Shown here one piece after another: positions 32,050 through 42,779 of a DNA stretch of 64,000 bases. The notes below the pieces were generated by a model. That model was not told where the DNA came from, made no database searches, and saw nothing but the letters and a program-made list of their open reading frames with translations. The translations under genes and the position numbers were made by a program. The DNA comes from Shinisaurus crocodilurus (lineage: Eukaryota > Chordata > Lepidosauria > Squamata > Shinisauridae): contig JAHFWL010001196.1 of NCBI GenBank assembly GCA_021292165.1, positions 806,001 to 870,000 on the forward strand, in the 5' to 3' direction. The stretch's first letter is position 1. The number at the start of each line of letters is the position of its first letter.

Positions 32050-32268
32050 TAGGGTCAGGGGGGGGGCTGGTGACGCCTGTGTCAGTGGGACTCCTTATCC
32101 ATTGCAGCTTTTATTTTGAGCTTTATGGGAGCTATCCATGGGGCTCCATGGTGGTGGTGAGCCTTCTTTGGGGCTGGAGTACAGAACCATCGATAGCTTC
32201 TATAAAGCTCAAACAAAAGGCTGCAATATGGCTAAGAACCCCACTGACGCAGGAGTCACCAACTCCCC
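32050..32268. mobile_element. hAT-like foldback element, family B, diverged
   Basis: Inverted arms: GGCTGGTGACGCC...GTGTCAGTGG against CCACTGACGCAGGAGTCACC, and GAGCTTTATGGGAGCTATCC against CGATAGCTTCTATAAAGCTC. The centre is CCATGGTGGTGG. Confidence 0.65.
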
Positions 32269-32514
32269 TGGGCAGGAGGTGATGGGGGAGTCCCATCTCT
32301 TCTTGAGACCCTGGGGAGCCTCTGCCAGAGCAGAACTGACTGGGCTAGTGTGGCCTGGTACAGGCAGTGTCCTGTTAATAAGAATGTCAGAGAAATCCGC
32401 AATGGGTTCTAATGAGTTTGATGGACTCCACAGCATACTGGGTTTTTTCAAGTTGCACAGATTCTGCAGGCATTTTTTTTAACTTTCCATAATTTTAAGC
32501 AAGCTTAGCCGTAG

Positions 32515-32545
32515 AAGGAGGAGGAGGAGGAGGAGGAGGAGGAGC
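32515..32545 (+). repeat. (GGA)n microsatellite
   Basis: About nine GGA units followed closely by a C run. Confidence 0.9.
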
Positions 32546-32590
32546 ATTCCCCCCCCCCAGACTAATGTGTGAAATTGCTCAGGTTGGGGG

Positions 32591-32753
32591 CAGGGCCAGT
32601 GCAAGGCAGTTTGGTGCCCTAGGCAAGATCAGATATTTAGCGCCCCCCCTTCCCACTTGAGCCCTCCCTCCCTCCAGCCCTCTCTCCTGGTGCCCCCTTT
32701 AGCCCGGTGCCCTAGGCAGCCGCCTAGTTGGCCTAATGGTAGCACCGGCCCTG
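32591..32753. mobile_element. hAT-type element with CAGGGCCGG ends, short
   Basis: 163 bp. Ends CAGGGCCAGTGCAAGGCAG and AGCACCGGCCCTG. Flanks gttggggg (32583-32590) and gttggggt (32754-32761) agree at seven of eight. GGTGCCCTAGGCA occurs near both ends. It is an internally deleted relative of 50561-51404, in opposite orientation. Confidence 0.8.
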
Positions 32754-33375
32754 GTTGGGGTGGATTTGTGTATTTTGGGGGGGATTCATGTATTTTCAGA
32801 AGAGCGCATAAATGCATACGAATGCATTTGCGCAAAATCCGATTCCGTCAATGAGCAGATTACATAACAGAAGGTGCCTGAGAAGAAGTCCATACATCCC
32901 TAGTCCCAAATTCCTCCTGAGCAAAAACCATGCAGAGAGTTTTCTAAACCTCTGGCGACCAGATGCTTACACCTTTAAATTTGATTTGGGATGAGAGGAG
33001 GAAGGTGTGAGGTTTTCAAAAATCTCAGGTTTAGTCTATTAAAAAAAAAAATAGTGTCCTTTAAAAAAGGAGCAGCAGCAGCTACACAGGCACTGAAGTG
33101 AAACCCAGCCAAATGAAACCTTCCCCGTACATCAGTCCACGACTCCGGCGAATTAGTTTCTCCTTGGCTGCCGCTTGATTTCATCCGTTCGGAGGCATCG
33201 AGATATATATTTAAACAGAACCGCCGACAACAACTCTGCCAGTTGCTTCTAATAAAAACAGTTCTGTTGGAATAATGCAGTCTCCGAGAGATAGGGTGTA
33301 ATATGGTTAAATGCTTTTACAATCCCCCATTAAAGTAAGTGGATGGAAATTCATAAAATATTTATAGCGATTGAA

Positions 33376-33394
33376 GGAGAGAGGGAGAGAGAGA

Positions 33395-33435
<41 letters not shown>
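33376..33435 (+). repeat. (GA)n microsatellite
   Basis: GA units with three GGGA interruptions, then a pure run. Confidence 0.95.
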
Positions 33436-33436
<1 letters not shown>

Positions 33437-33699
33437 ATGTGAAATGCGCATTTGCATCACTGCTCAGAATGCCAAACAGCTAATGCTAGAGATGGATCTG
33501 ATACAAAGGAGCACATGGCGCCAAACACACAGTTGAAGCTCTGACGGGAGTCTGGAGATCTTGCCTAAACCTCCTGATTGTGATCAGTGCTGTGTGTACG
33601 TCTAGCATGGGTGTGTCTTATGTCCATACGTGCAGGACTTTGGAATTCTGAATGGCCTGGTCCCATTTCTGAATTCTATTAATGATTATAATTTTATTA

Positions 33700-33727
33700 T
33701 GTTGTTGTTGTTGTTGTTGTTGTTGTT
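33700..33727 (+). repeat. (TTG)n microsatellite
   Basis: About nine units. Confidence 0.9.
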
Positions 33728-34187
33728 TTTATTACTACTGTTATTACTTCTACAATAACGTAAGAAGATACCTGTAGGGACAGGAGAACCTGGAATGTTC
33801 AAACTTGCCAAAATTCTCTGGACTTCACATCGAAGCTCAGTCTGGCTCTGTCCCATTTTCATCTGCAATCTGTTTTGTTTGTTTGTTTGAACGGGATGCA
33901 TACATAGTTAGAATAGGGAAAGTGTGCATTTCTGTGCCCATTTTTCAAAATTGTGAACATCTTTCCCTATTGACAAAAGTTTGAAAATGCCTTCTTTTTT
34001 TTTTTAATGTACAAGTACATATCAAAGTGCACTGTTCCAAAAAGTATGCATTTTTCGAATGCGATCACAAGTTCGGGAAAGTGCAGACATTTTTTTTTTT
34101 TTAATGCGCTCCTGTTCACTTCTGGCATTCTGAACGGGGCATGTTTGGATGATTTGTGAACTGAAATGAAACTCTCATGCACCCCTA

Positions 34188-34400
34188 GCCATGCTGGATC
34201 AGACCACGGGTTTTTGTAGTTCATTATTCTGTTCCCACAGATGCCCATGGGAAGCCCACAAGCAGAACATGAGTTCAAGAGCACCTTCGCACACATGTCC
34301 CCAGAGAGAGGCACACTGTTGCCAATACTGGAGGGAATAGGTAGCCCTCAGGACTAGTAACCATTGATAACCTTATCCTCCATGAATTTGTCTAAACCTT
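34188..34400 (-). repeat. CR1-group LINE, 3' UTR fragment
   Basis: GCTGGATCAGACCACGGG, CCATGGGAAGCCCACAAGC, CTCCATGAATTTGTCTAAACC match the inverse of the CR1 end block. Confidence 0.8.
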
Positions 34401-34689
34401 TTTTTTTTTTAGACTTTTGATACAACTCTTATCTTAATATGTTATTAATAATAATTAACCCTGCACACTGTAGCCCTCTGTGAGACTCCTGAAGCACAGC
34501 ACTGTTGGTGGGCAGGAAATGCCACACACTGTTTGGGGCATGAGGTGGACATTCTTCCCCCTCACCCATCCCATGAGTAATGGAACCCAGGGGATATAGT
34601 TTCCCTCCGCCATTAGGACTTGCTGGTAGGGAAAGTGGGTTACATTATTCATCATTATTATTTCCAAGTTTTTCACAGAAGTTGCATTA

Positions 34690-34862
34690 TATTGCATCAG
34701 ACACCAGTCCATCTAGCTCAGCGTTGCTGACACCGACTAGCAGAGGCTCTCCAGTGTTTCAGACAGGAATCTTTCCCGGCCCGACCTGGAGATGCTGTGG
34801 ACTGAACCTGAGATCTTTTGCATGCGCAGGATGTGCTCCACTGCTAAGCTGCAGACCTTCTA
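34690..34862 (-). repeat. tRNA-derived SINE
   Basis: The minus strand begins at the tRNA-like head near 34860 (AGCAGTGGAGCACATCCTGC and a box B-like GGTTCAGTCC), then CACTGGAGAGCC and the GACACCGACTAGC body. Confidence 0.7.
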
Positions 34863-36007
34863 CTTTGCATGTAAAATTTGTCACAGCCTTTTGGTTTAAT
34901 CCATTGATTCTTTCCCCTTCCTCGCCATGTCTACATGACCGATATGCATGCACGCTGCATTTTTCTTTCTTTAAAGTGGTCCTGACCAAATTGCATGTAC
35001 CTGGTATAGATGGGTGCGGATTTCATTCTGTTCATTCTCCTACCCAAAATTCTCAAATGTTATTCATGAACAGGATGGGAAGAGCTTGCGATTTGTTTTG
35101 CTTTTTAAAAAAAACAACAACAAAACATGAATATGTGAGAGAAAGCAAAATTGACAGATGTGTCTCTATCCCTAATATTGGGTGCTGGAAATCTTAGGTG
35201 GGGGGGGGTCCAGTCTTGCTGTAGGCCTGTAGCCAGGGGTGGGCTTGGGAGCTGCCTCCCCTAAATTTTCTCTTTCCCCCTATTTTATTTTATTTTTTAC
35301 AAACAAATAATTAAAAAAACAGTTTACAATTTTGTCTTCAAAAGGCCTGCAAACCAGACGAACTGCCCCCCCCCATTTTTGGTGGATCCCCAAGAACTTT
35401 TAGGCTAGCTAGGGGCTGGTCCTGCAGTATAGGTTAAACCAGGGGTGTACAACCTTTTTGGCCCCTGGGGCCACATTGGGCATCACACGAGTACCTGCAC
35501 GCATTGTTCAGCATCCAAGGCAAAACTTAATAATCGATACGATAAAGTCGAAGACATAAAATGCACAGATTGTAATGAAATGGATATCTAACCAAAAGAG
35601 TCCATGGATTGTTAAAGGAAGTTGGAAGAGCAGGTTTAAAAAATCACCTCCTAGAAATGACTGTAAAATGATGAGGTGCTCCACGGCTGCTCTCCCTAAA
35701 GGCTTAAATCACTGTTTGTATTTCCCACATCTGAACGAAGATGTCTCACCAGCTCGCATTATGCATGTTCAAATGTTAACATTTTCATGCTCTTAGAAAT
35801 GCCACATCCATCATTTTCAAGTGCAGCAGAGGTTACATCCCCAGGAGGGGAGCCCAGCAACAAATGGTGATCGATGACTAATAATGACAATCTTTAATGT
35901 CACATCTATTCACAAGAACATGACAGCACGTGCCCACAGATCAGTCGCACTAAAGGAACCACTGTTCTAGGGATTATCATTTGAATGGAAAAATGCTTGC
36001 TTTTCAA
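34863..36007. other. Unassigned sequence
   Basis: 35440-35470 has CAGGGGTGTACAACCTTTTT, a hAT-like end without a visible partner. No gene recognised. Confidence 0.45.
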
Positions 36008-36300
36008 GTTACTAGGGATCATAGAATCATAAAACCTTGGTACCTTGAAGGCCATCTAGTCCAACCCCTGCTTAATGCATTATCTACGATGCAGGATACA
36101 ACTGCAGGATCCCTAAGAGATAGCTGTCCAGCTCCTGCTTAAATACCTCCAGAAAAAGAGTGCCCACCAACTCCTGAGGCAGGATGTTCCAGTGTTGAAC
36201 AGCTCTTACTATTAGGACATTTCTCCTAATGTTTGGCTGAAATCTGCTTCCCTGCGACATCCACCCATTGGTTCTAGTCCTGCCTTCTGAAGCTTCTTAG
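36008..36300 (-). repeat. CR1 LINE, 3' end
   Basis: Begins at ATCATAGAATCATA, inverse of the CR1 terminal repeat, followed by GGCCATCTAGTCCAACCCCT, AGATAGCTGTCCAGC, and the inverse of the C-terminal ORF2 region (ACATTTCTCCTAATGTTTGG). Confidence 0.85.
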
Positions 36301-36360
36301 TCTTCTCTGTCCAAATTTCTCCCCACATTTCAGAGCTATGAATTAGCTGGCCTTGTATCT

Positions 36361-36606
36361 AGAGAGCCAGTGTGGCCTACTTGTTAGAGTGTTGGACTGG
36401 GACTCGGGAGATCCGGGTTCTAGTCCCCACTCGGCCATGAAGCTCCCTGGGTGAGTTTGGGCCAGTCACTGACTCTCAGCCTGAGCTACCTCACAGGGGT
36501 TCTTGTGATGAATATATCTAAAATGGAGAGGAGAAGGACCATGTGAGCTGCCTTGGGTTCCTTCTGAGAAGAAGAAAGGGGGAATATAAATATAAGAAGA
36601 AATAAA
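36361..36606 (+). repeat. Sauria-type SINE, older copy
   Basis: Same order as the other copies (GAGCCAGTGTGGCCTAC, GGTTCTAGTCC, GGGTTCCTTCTGAG) with more substitutions and a small internal insertion near 36505-36520. Confidence 0.87.
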
Positions 36607-37383
36607 TTGGAGCTGATGCATTCATCCTCCAATGTTCTGTTTCTTTTGTTTCTACATTTTATACATGGCACTGTGTGCGCAGGCAATTTCCCACAACTTT
36701 CAGTTCCTCCAGCATATTTTTGACTTCCCTCTGATATACACCAACATTATGATGCACACAGGTGCATGAATTAAGCACGGCAAAAATACGAGTGATCTTG
36801 GGGTTCTGGCTATCTCCCTAGAGATCCGATGTAGGACTAGTTAACGGTGGGTGCTTGTTGTTGTGCTGAAGTTGTGCCTCCCCCTATTTTCAACCTACTT
36901 ATTTGTAAATAAATACCAAGATTACAAAATAACATAAAGACCTCCAGTGACCTCCTTCCAAAGGAATTCAACTCCAGGTAAGCGCTGCACTTGTATTTCT
37001 CAGTACTCGGAGAAGTGGGGTGGATGAAAGAATAACAAGCATTAATTGTGAACGTTCCTGCCAATTTTGCCCAGTTTGAAACACACAGAAAGTATAAATG
37101 GAAATGTTCTGTGGCTCCGAGGCGTTTTCCAGTGGCCTGTGGGAGAAACTGCAGGATTCAGCTCTACGATTTTACTTCTGCATTATGCAGGGTCGAACCA
37201 TTTGGCTTTCAAAGCTACACAGCAGCAGGCCAAAATTAGACTACTGCCGCTTTTCCTCATCCCTGCACCTCCAGGCCAGGAAAAGCTCCACCAATCGAAT
37301 TTCTGCCTGCCATGAGCAGGGTAAAAAGCACCAGAGGCTCACGGGGAAACTGATTTGTTTGATTGTTTGTTCGCTTGCTTTAA
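36607..37383. other. Unassigned sequence
   Basis: No gene or repeat ends recognised. Frames at 37048-37502 overlap on both strands and have no domain signature. Confidence 0.4.
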
Positions 37384-37660
37384 CCAGATTAGATGGCTTT
37401 AAAAGGGAATCAGACAAATTCATGAAGGAGAGGCCTGTACATTCGTTATTAGTTGTGATGGTTGATGGAGCCTCCATGTTTAAGAGGAAGTCTAACTTTT
37501 GAATACCATTTTCTGGGGGACAAACACTGACGGAGGCCTGGGGCCTTGCTGCCCTGCTTGTGGGCTTCCCAGAGGTGTCTGGCTGGTGATTTTTTTCCAG
37601 GATGCTGGGAAAGATGGACCATTGGACCGAGCCATCAGAGCTCTTCTTTAGGAATGGTCA
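37384..37660 (+). repeat. CR1-group LINE, C-terminus and 3' UTR
   Basis: One frame reads DGFKRESDKFMKE, the CR1 ORF2 C-terminal motif (LDGFKRGLDKFMEE type). The 3' UTR follows with GGGGGACAAACACTGACGGA and TGCTTGTGGGCTTCCCAG. Confidence 0.75.
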
Positions 37661-37748
37661 GATCTATCTCCAGTCTTTGTCATTCTGTACTTATCTTTTA
37701 ACCCCATAATTTCATTCGGGTCCTTTTCTGCATTAATCTGTGATTTAG

Positions 37749-37879
37749 AGCACAATTCTATGCATGTTTAGACAGAAAAAAATCCTACAACTCCCAGAAT
37801 GCCCTAGCCAGCACAGCTGGCTGGGGCATGGTGGGAGTTGCAGGCCTTTTTTCTGTCTAAACATGCGTAGGATTGTGCC
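37749..37879. mobile_element. Foldback MITE, family D, well preserved
   Basis: 131 bp. Left arm GCACAATTCTATGCATG, TTTAGACAGAAAAAAATCCT, CTACAACTCCCAGAATGCCC; the right arm mirrors all three. At 37785-37803 the arm fits the ZNF143-type consensus closely. Confidence 0.85.
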
Positions 37880-38238
37880 TTTATTTATTTATTTTTAAAA
37901 AAAATCCTTTCAAAATATGTATTTAAATGCCTCTTTTCTTTCAAAATAGTATTTAAATGTGCGTTTTGATATGTTTAAACTGCAAAGAACTGTGTCACAA
38001 CATTCAGAGAAATCTGATAGCTGATCGGCGGCCAGGGTCCACCCAGCCCATTAGTCCAAGAGGTACAGACGAGGTGGTATTATTGTGGAGCCGAGCAAAA
38101 ACGGTCTTGCAAAATGCTCTACTATATTTCTGGGGAAACCTTTTGCCAAATATTCTCCAGCAGGAGGAGAAATTCTAGAACTGTTTCCTAGAAGTGGAGG
38201 TCAACATTAACAGTGCCCGATGCACAGCTTCTTTCTTT
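37880..38238. other. Unassigned sequence
   Basis: AT-rich at first, then complex sequence without repeat hallmarks. Nothing recognised. Confidence 0.4.
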
Positions 38239-38328
38239 CATAGATCATAGAGTTGGAAGGGGCCTACAAGGCCATCGAGTCCAACCCCCTGCTAAATGCA
38301 GGAAACTAGAGGAGGGGTCTCCCATCCA
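38239..38328 (-). repeat. 5S rRNA-derived SINE with CR1 tail, truncated
   Basis: The minus strand ends with the CR1-type tail (GGCCTTGTAGGCCCCTTCCA, CTCTATGATC). Its remaining head is only CTTGGATGGGAGACC of the 5S-like part, so it is 5'-truncated inside the 5S region. Confidence 0.75.
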
Positions 38329-39304
38329 AGTAATAATTCTGAGGTTTCTTCTTTTCTTCTAATTGCCCCCCTTTTATTCATAGCAGCAGCTATGTTGGTA
38401 GCCTGGCTGCCATTTTACATCTTCCACAACAGGGGTGTGCAAACCTTTCCTTCCTGAGGGCTGCATGCAGATGCCGGATCAGGGATTCAGGGATCTCCTC
38501 CAGTGATGGTTCTATCTGTTTCAATTTCTTTCAGATTTTACATTATGTTTTTTATATTTATATGTTTCATCGCCTTAACATTTATAGTTTGTGAACCACA
38601 GCAAGAGCACTGGCTATTGGGTGGTATACGAATGCAGTAAGCAAACTGATGAGTCCTTTGACACAACATGTGGAGAAATGCGAAATCTGGTGGAAAGCTA
38701 AATTGCAATATGTGCTCTAGTCCCAGAGGTTCAAACCATGACATTCCATTCAGGAATTAATAAAGATTCAATTCCTCAACCATCCCCCCTCTTCTTACAT
38801 TCTTAACTTAGCAGCCCTGCCTGTTGGAGCAGGGCTTTTCCTTTTAACACAGCACCTTCCTGTCGGGATTGAATGAATGTCTACGGTCTACCCCACTGCC
38901 AGTTGGCTCCATGTGTGCACTGAGTGTCTCACGTGCTTCTACAGTAAGTGTATCCTCCTGATAAGCGAACAGGAGAGCTTTCACACCCTGATTTATGACA
39001 CATCAGGGCCCATAAATTGCCATTAGAAGAAGCAACAGTCTTGTAGATCATGCAGTCTGGAACTCTGGGTCAGTATTTCTTCTCTGCTGACATACGGGAA
39101 GCAATACCGGTAGTGCTTAATTTGGAAAAAAGACAGTGCCGGGGCTCAGGCTCAGCTGGCAGAGATGCCCTCTGACCTGGAAGTACTACCTATCCATCAC
39201 AGACATGTGAAGACAGATGGCTGCTACAATGCAGGATACCATGCACAATAATTCTGAATGGGAGATTATCACCATAAAGTGACTATTGCCCCATCATTCC
39301 TCTG
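38329..39304. other. Unassigned sequence
   Basis: 38425-38445 has a hAT-like CAGGGGTGTGCAAACC end without a partner. 38530-38640 weakly resembles a LINE 3' end (TATTGGGTGGTATACGAATG). No gene recognised. Confidence 0.4.
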
Positions 39305-39493
39305 TACATAAGAACAGCCATACTGAATCGGAGCAAAGGCCTCTCTAGTCCAGCATTCTCTCCCCACTTTATAGGGATGTATTTATAGGGATGTATGAGA
39401 AAATTTGTTTCAGTTTGTTTTTGACTAGAATTTAACTGGTTTGCTCCTCCCAAAACTGAACATGGTTTCAGATGCAATCTGTGACCGAAGTCC

Positions 39494-39664
39494 ATTCATT
39501 CTCAGTGAGGCTGGTAGCTCCAATGACAGCGGGGCTGTGTATCCACTCCGAATTTTATTTCAAACTTTTAAGAATCTATCCATGGTGCCGAACCTATTTT
39601 GGGGATAGGGTTCAGCACCATGGATAGCTATTTAAAGTTCAGACTAAAACCCGGAGTGGATCTG
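39494..39664. mobile_element. hAT-like foldback element, family B, right end lost
   Basis: Starts CAGTGAGGCTGGTAGCTCC. The arms GTGTATCCACTCCG and GAATCTATCCATGGTGCCG are mirrored by CAGCACCATGGATAGC and ACCCGGAGTGGAT. The outermost right TIR is missing. Confidence 0.7.
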
Positions 39665-39820
39665 AGCTTGTGATGCAATTCCCTTTAAAAAAAAAGAAAA
39701 AGAAAAAAGGGAACACTTTTGCAATATGCTTACATTTGGGAAATGCTCTTGAAAAATGTGTACTTTTGAGAAATGCAAACAAATACATTTTAATCAATGG
39801 GAGGGAAAATGCAATGCTTA

Positions 39821-40003
39821 ATAATTTTTATTATACCATCTAGTTTAAAATTCTATTTTATTTTTTTAACATTTATGGTGAATTTTAAAGTTTTACTATT
39901 TGTATAATAATGAACCTTTGTATGTCCTAATGTAGATTGTGTATGATTATGTATGATTTTGTACAAAGTGGTTTTGGTCTATGACCGTAAATAAATAATC
40001 TAT
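39821..40003 (+). mobile_element. LINE 3'-end insertion with 9-bp target duplication
   Basis: 183 bp flanked by CAATGCTTA at 39812-39820 and 40004-40012. The 3' end reads GGTCTATGACCGTAAATAAA. A similar end occurs at about 17710-17735 (GGCCTATATGACCATAATAA). LINE type not determined. Confidence 0.75.
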
Positions 40004-40627
40004 CAATGCTTACTTTTTTTAAAAAAAATGTACACAATTGATGCATACGTTTGGGAAAATGTGCACCAAAATTCACATGATTTTTTGCGCAAGGAAAACA
40101 ACAACAAAGCTTGTGATCTGATATGTGCATAAGTCAGAATGAGCTCTGAGGTGGAATTCAGAGAACTCCTACAATGTTGAGTTTTGCTGATTCACATATT
40201 CCTTTTCCCATAGTGGTCAACCTATGCGAAGCTCAGAAGCAAGACATGACTGCAATAGCACAATTTCACTCATGTTCCCCAGCAACTGGTATATAGAGGA
40301 ATACTGCCTCTGATACAGGATATAGGGATACTAGTAAACGTGGGGAAGAATTTCATTTGGTTAGCTTTTTATTAGAACTTAACAAAATTCATGAATTTCT
40401 CCATAAATGAGACAGATAGGAATATATATAAATTTCATCCATACCTAATGCTATTCTCATCTGGATTGTAAACACACGCACCCATGTCATTGTGCAAAGA
40501 GTTAGCTTAGCTACAACATGGAAAATGTGAATTTTCTATCCCTATATCCAGTTAATTTTTTAATTCTCTGCAGTGAGGAGCATTTATAAGAAATCTTCAC
40601 CATGGAAAGAGCTGAACCAAAATGGCC

Positions 40628-40629
<2 letters not shown>

Positions 40630-40661
<32 letters not shown>
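40630..40661 (+). repeat. (GA)n microsatellite
   Basis: 16 GA units. Confidence 0.95.
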
Positions 40662-40662
<1 letters not shown>

Positions 40663-40784
40663 ATTATCTGGCAAAAGAGAACAGAGTGCTTGCACCTATA
40701 ACAGTTGTGTAGAAGAGGAAATTTCAGCAGATGTTGCTTGTCATGCAGGTGACACCTGCTGCAATTCTTTATTCTACATATGTG

Positions 40785-41028
40785 CAAATCAGCAGAACTC
40801 GAGCTCGCCAAAGCTCATCGAATTCTATCTCGAAGTTCATTCCAACTTGAGTCCATCTCAGATTCTGAGCTCTTTCTTTCTCCTTTTCGCATGAAAACCT
40901 GTGCGTACTTTCGTGTGCATTTTTCCAAACATATGCATCAATTGTGCACATCTTTGAAATGTATACTTTCTTCTCCCATTGATTAAAATGTATTGTGTGC
41001 ATTTTTCAAAAGTACACATTTTGGGAGG
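40785..41028 (-). repeat. TGCACA-rich repeat, inverted copy
   Basis: Inverse of 6241-6460: AAAGCTCATCGAATTC, GTGTGCATTTTTCCAAA, TTGTGCACATCTTTGAAAT, CAAAAGTACACATTTT. Confidence 0.65.
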
Positions 41029-41345
41029 AGGTTATTATGTGGATAAACTTTGTATTGGGACACTCTTTAATATGTACTGATGCACATGACCTCTTAAATT
41101 ATTTCCCTGCTTTCTGGGTGTTAATGCACCATCAGCCTGAGCCTAAATGGATTTTCTGAGCCCTTTTGACAGCTAAAAGACTGATATTACAACATTGGAA
41201 GGATAAACAGTCAGCTCATATAATGCAATGTATTGAGGATCTAACTGATGCTTTCATCATTTGAATGGGTGTTATATAGACACTACTTGCAAATGGATAC
41301 ATATATAGATATTTGGCCTGCCTTTGCTGAAGCTTATGCATAATT
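41029..41345 (+). repeat. Possible L1/Tx1-like LINE fragment
   Basis: One frame reads LTAKRLILQHWKDKQ, resembling the end of an L1/Tx1-type ORF2. The rest of the frame is short. Weak call. Confidence 0.35.
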
Positions 41346-41414
41346 TTTAGAAAGCTGTATTTTCACACACACGCGCACACACACACACCATATATCTCAT
41401 ATATCATATACATA

Positions 41415-41588
41415 TACAGGCCTGTGGCTTACGCTGGCTCAGCTTGTCTGAGTGTGGAAAGCTAAGCAGGGTCAGGCCTGGTTATTACTTGGATGGGAGA
41501 CCCCTCCTCTAGTTTCCTGCATTGAGCAGGGGGTTGGACTCGACAGCCTTGTAGGCTCCTTCCAACTCTATGATCTATGGATCTATGT
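41415..41588 (+). repeat. 5S rRNA-derived SINE with CR1 tail
   Basis: The head begins TACAGGCCTGTGGC, like the TACGGCC start of 5S rRNA. At 41457-41502 it matches vertebrate 5S rRNA internal promoter sequence at about 43 of 46 positions as I recall it: box A-like AGCTAAGCAGGGTC, intermediate element CCTGGTTA, box C-like CTTGGATGGGAGACC. It then switches to the CR1 3' end: CCTGCATTGAGCAGGGGGTT, CCTTCCAACTCTATGATC. About 174 bp. The tail implies mobilisation by CR1 RT; the head implies TFIIIA-type Pol III transcription. Confidence 0.88.
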
Positions 41589-42609
41589 ATTGATATTGAT
41601 ATTTACAAATCTATGTAGCTACATTTTCCCCCTCCTTATGGTTTTGTTTTGTCAAAATGTTATAATAAGAATAATAAATAATAATTATGAAAAAAACAAC
41701 AACCAGTAGCTGTGGGAATGGGGAGAATTTTCTAAGCAACAATATATTCTTCCCCATTGCAATGCAAAATATTTTGGGGTGATCTAGTTTTGAATAGACA
41801 ATTAAGGCACGTTAGCTTTACAGAAGAAGACCTACTCCTGGTGGAGATGAAAACTGCTAGAACTGGTTTGTCAGATAGACACAGATGCCTGACTTTGGGG
41901 GCTTTCCTTCGGGGCGTCATGAAGAGCACCTGCATTTCAGAATGTATCGATACATCACTGGCCTAGAGGGAGAGGATAAGTAAAAGGGCAGTGTTGAATT
42001 GGGCCCATTTCCCATCGGCCCACTGAAGGCATCTCACCCAAGCCCATGCAAAATCTGACCAACCCTGGGAAACAGTCACCTGTGACAGATCACAATGGCC
42101 TGCATCCTAGCATGGTTGGAAGGATGAGTACGAAATTAGTGGTAGGGCTAGTGTAAGCCACAGCTGAGCAGATAATAAATGATTAGCATCTGGCATCCTC
42201 ATAGGTTGGATATGATTGCTTTTTGTTGTTGTTGTTGTCTAAACTGGGACACACTGTGAGCATCCATTTTCCACCCACTCTCTAGACCTCTTTGCCAACC
42301 CCAACAGCTGCCTTAGGCAGCTGGCATCCAAGACCAAAGCTGTGTGGTCTATCCTTTTTGTCCAACATATTTCTGGGGCAGTGATGCCTCTGGCTGCATT
42401 CAGCTTTGCTGCCATCACAGTAGCATTCATCTGGACCCAACGTTTAAGCAACCATATGTACAACAAATTGGTGATGAGCTCTTTCTGTGAGCACCAGATT
42501 TTCTCCAGGGTTTGCAGTGCACTGGTGCCATGTTAGGGAATCCACAAGTACCACCAAGCACAGCCATTGCTCATTCTGGTTGGTGAAGATAGGAGTTGTT
42601 GTCCAAAAC
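41589..42609. other. Unassigned sequence; left part of a family C foldback at the end
   Basis: No gene recognised. 42570-42609 (GGAGTTGTTGTCCAAAACAC) is the inner right arm of a family C foldback whose left end is not present. That arm resumes after 42750. Confidence 0.45.
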
Positions 42610-42617
42610 ACCTGGAG

Positions 42618-42742
42618 CAGGGCTCTCCAACCTTGGGTTCCCCAGATGTTGCTGGACTACAGCTTGCCATTAGCCATGCTGGCTGGGTATGCTGGGAGCT
42701 GTAGGCCAGCAACATCTGGGGACCCAAGGTTGGAGAGCCCTG
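42618..42742. mobile_element. hAT-like foldback MITE, family A, nested in family C
   Basis: 125 bp, CAGGGCTCTCCAACCTTGGG to its inverse. Perfect 8-bp duplication ACCTGGAG at 42610-42617 and 42743-42750. The host sequence on both sides is a family C foldback arm (TCCAAAACACCTGGAG | GGTAACAGGTTGGGGAAGGC). Confidence 0.92.
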
Positions 42743-42779
42743 ACCTGGAGGGTAACAGGTTGGGGAAGGCTGCTATATA

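Larger units (their letters stand above)
32762..34187. other. Unassigned sequence, includes a possible conserved element
   Basis: 33190-33370 is complex AT-rich sequence with no repeat hallmarks (AAAGTAAGTGGATGGAAATT, CATAAAATATTTATAGCG). It is followed directly by a GA microsatellite. 33640-34185 has TTG repeats and AT-rich phrases like the TGCACA family. No coding gene recognised. Confidence 0.4.
39386..40196 (+). repeat. TGCACA-rich repeat carrying two further insertions
   Basis: Begins TAGGGATGTATGAG like 6041 and ends with GGAGAACTC and GCTGATTCACA. Inside are a family B foldback piece (39494-39664) and a LINE tail (39821-40003). Confidence 0.65.
39305..40330 (-). repeat. CR1 end block, split by a TGCACA-rich repeat
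   Basis: Pieces 39305-39371 and 40197-40330 form one inverse CR1 3' block (CATACTGAATCGGAGC, AGTCCAGCATTCTC | CATAGTGGTCAACC, GTTCCCCAGCAACTGG). The interruption is the repeat below. Confidence 0.7.

Noticed and set aside
41457..41502. A functional 5S rRNA gene
   Set aside because: Only the internal control region is preserved; the 5' part is altered and the 3' part is replaced by CR1 tail, so this is a SINE.
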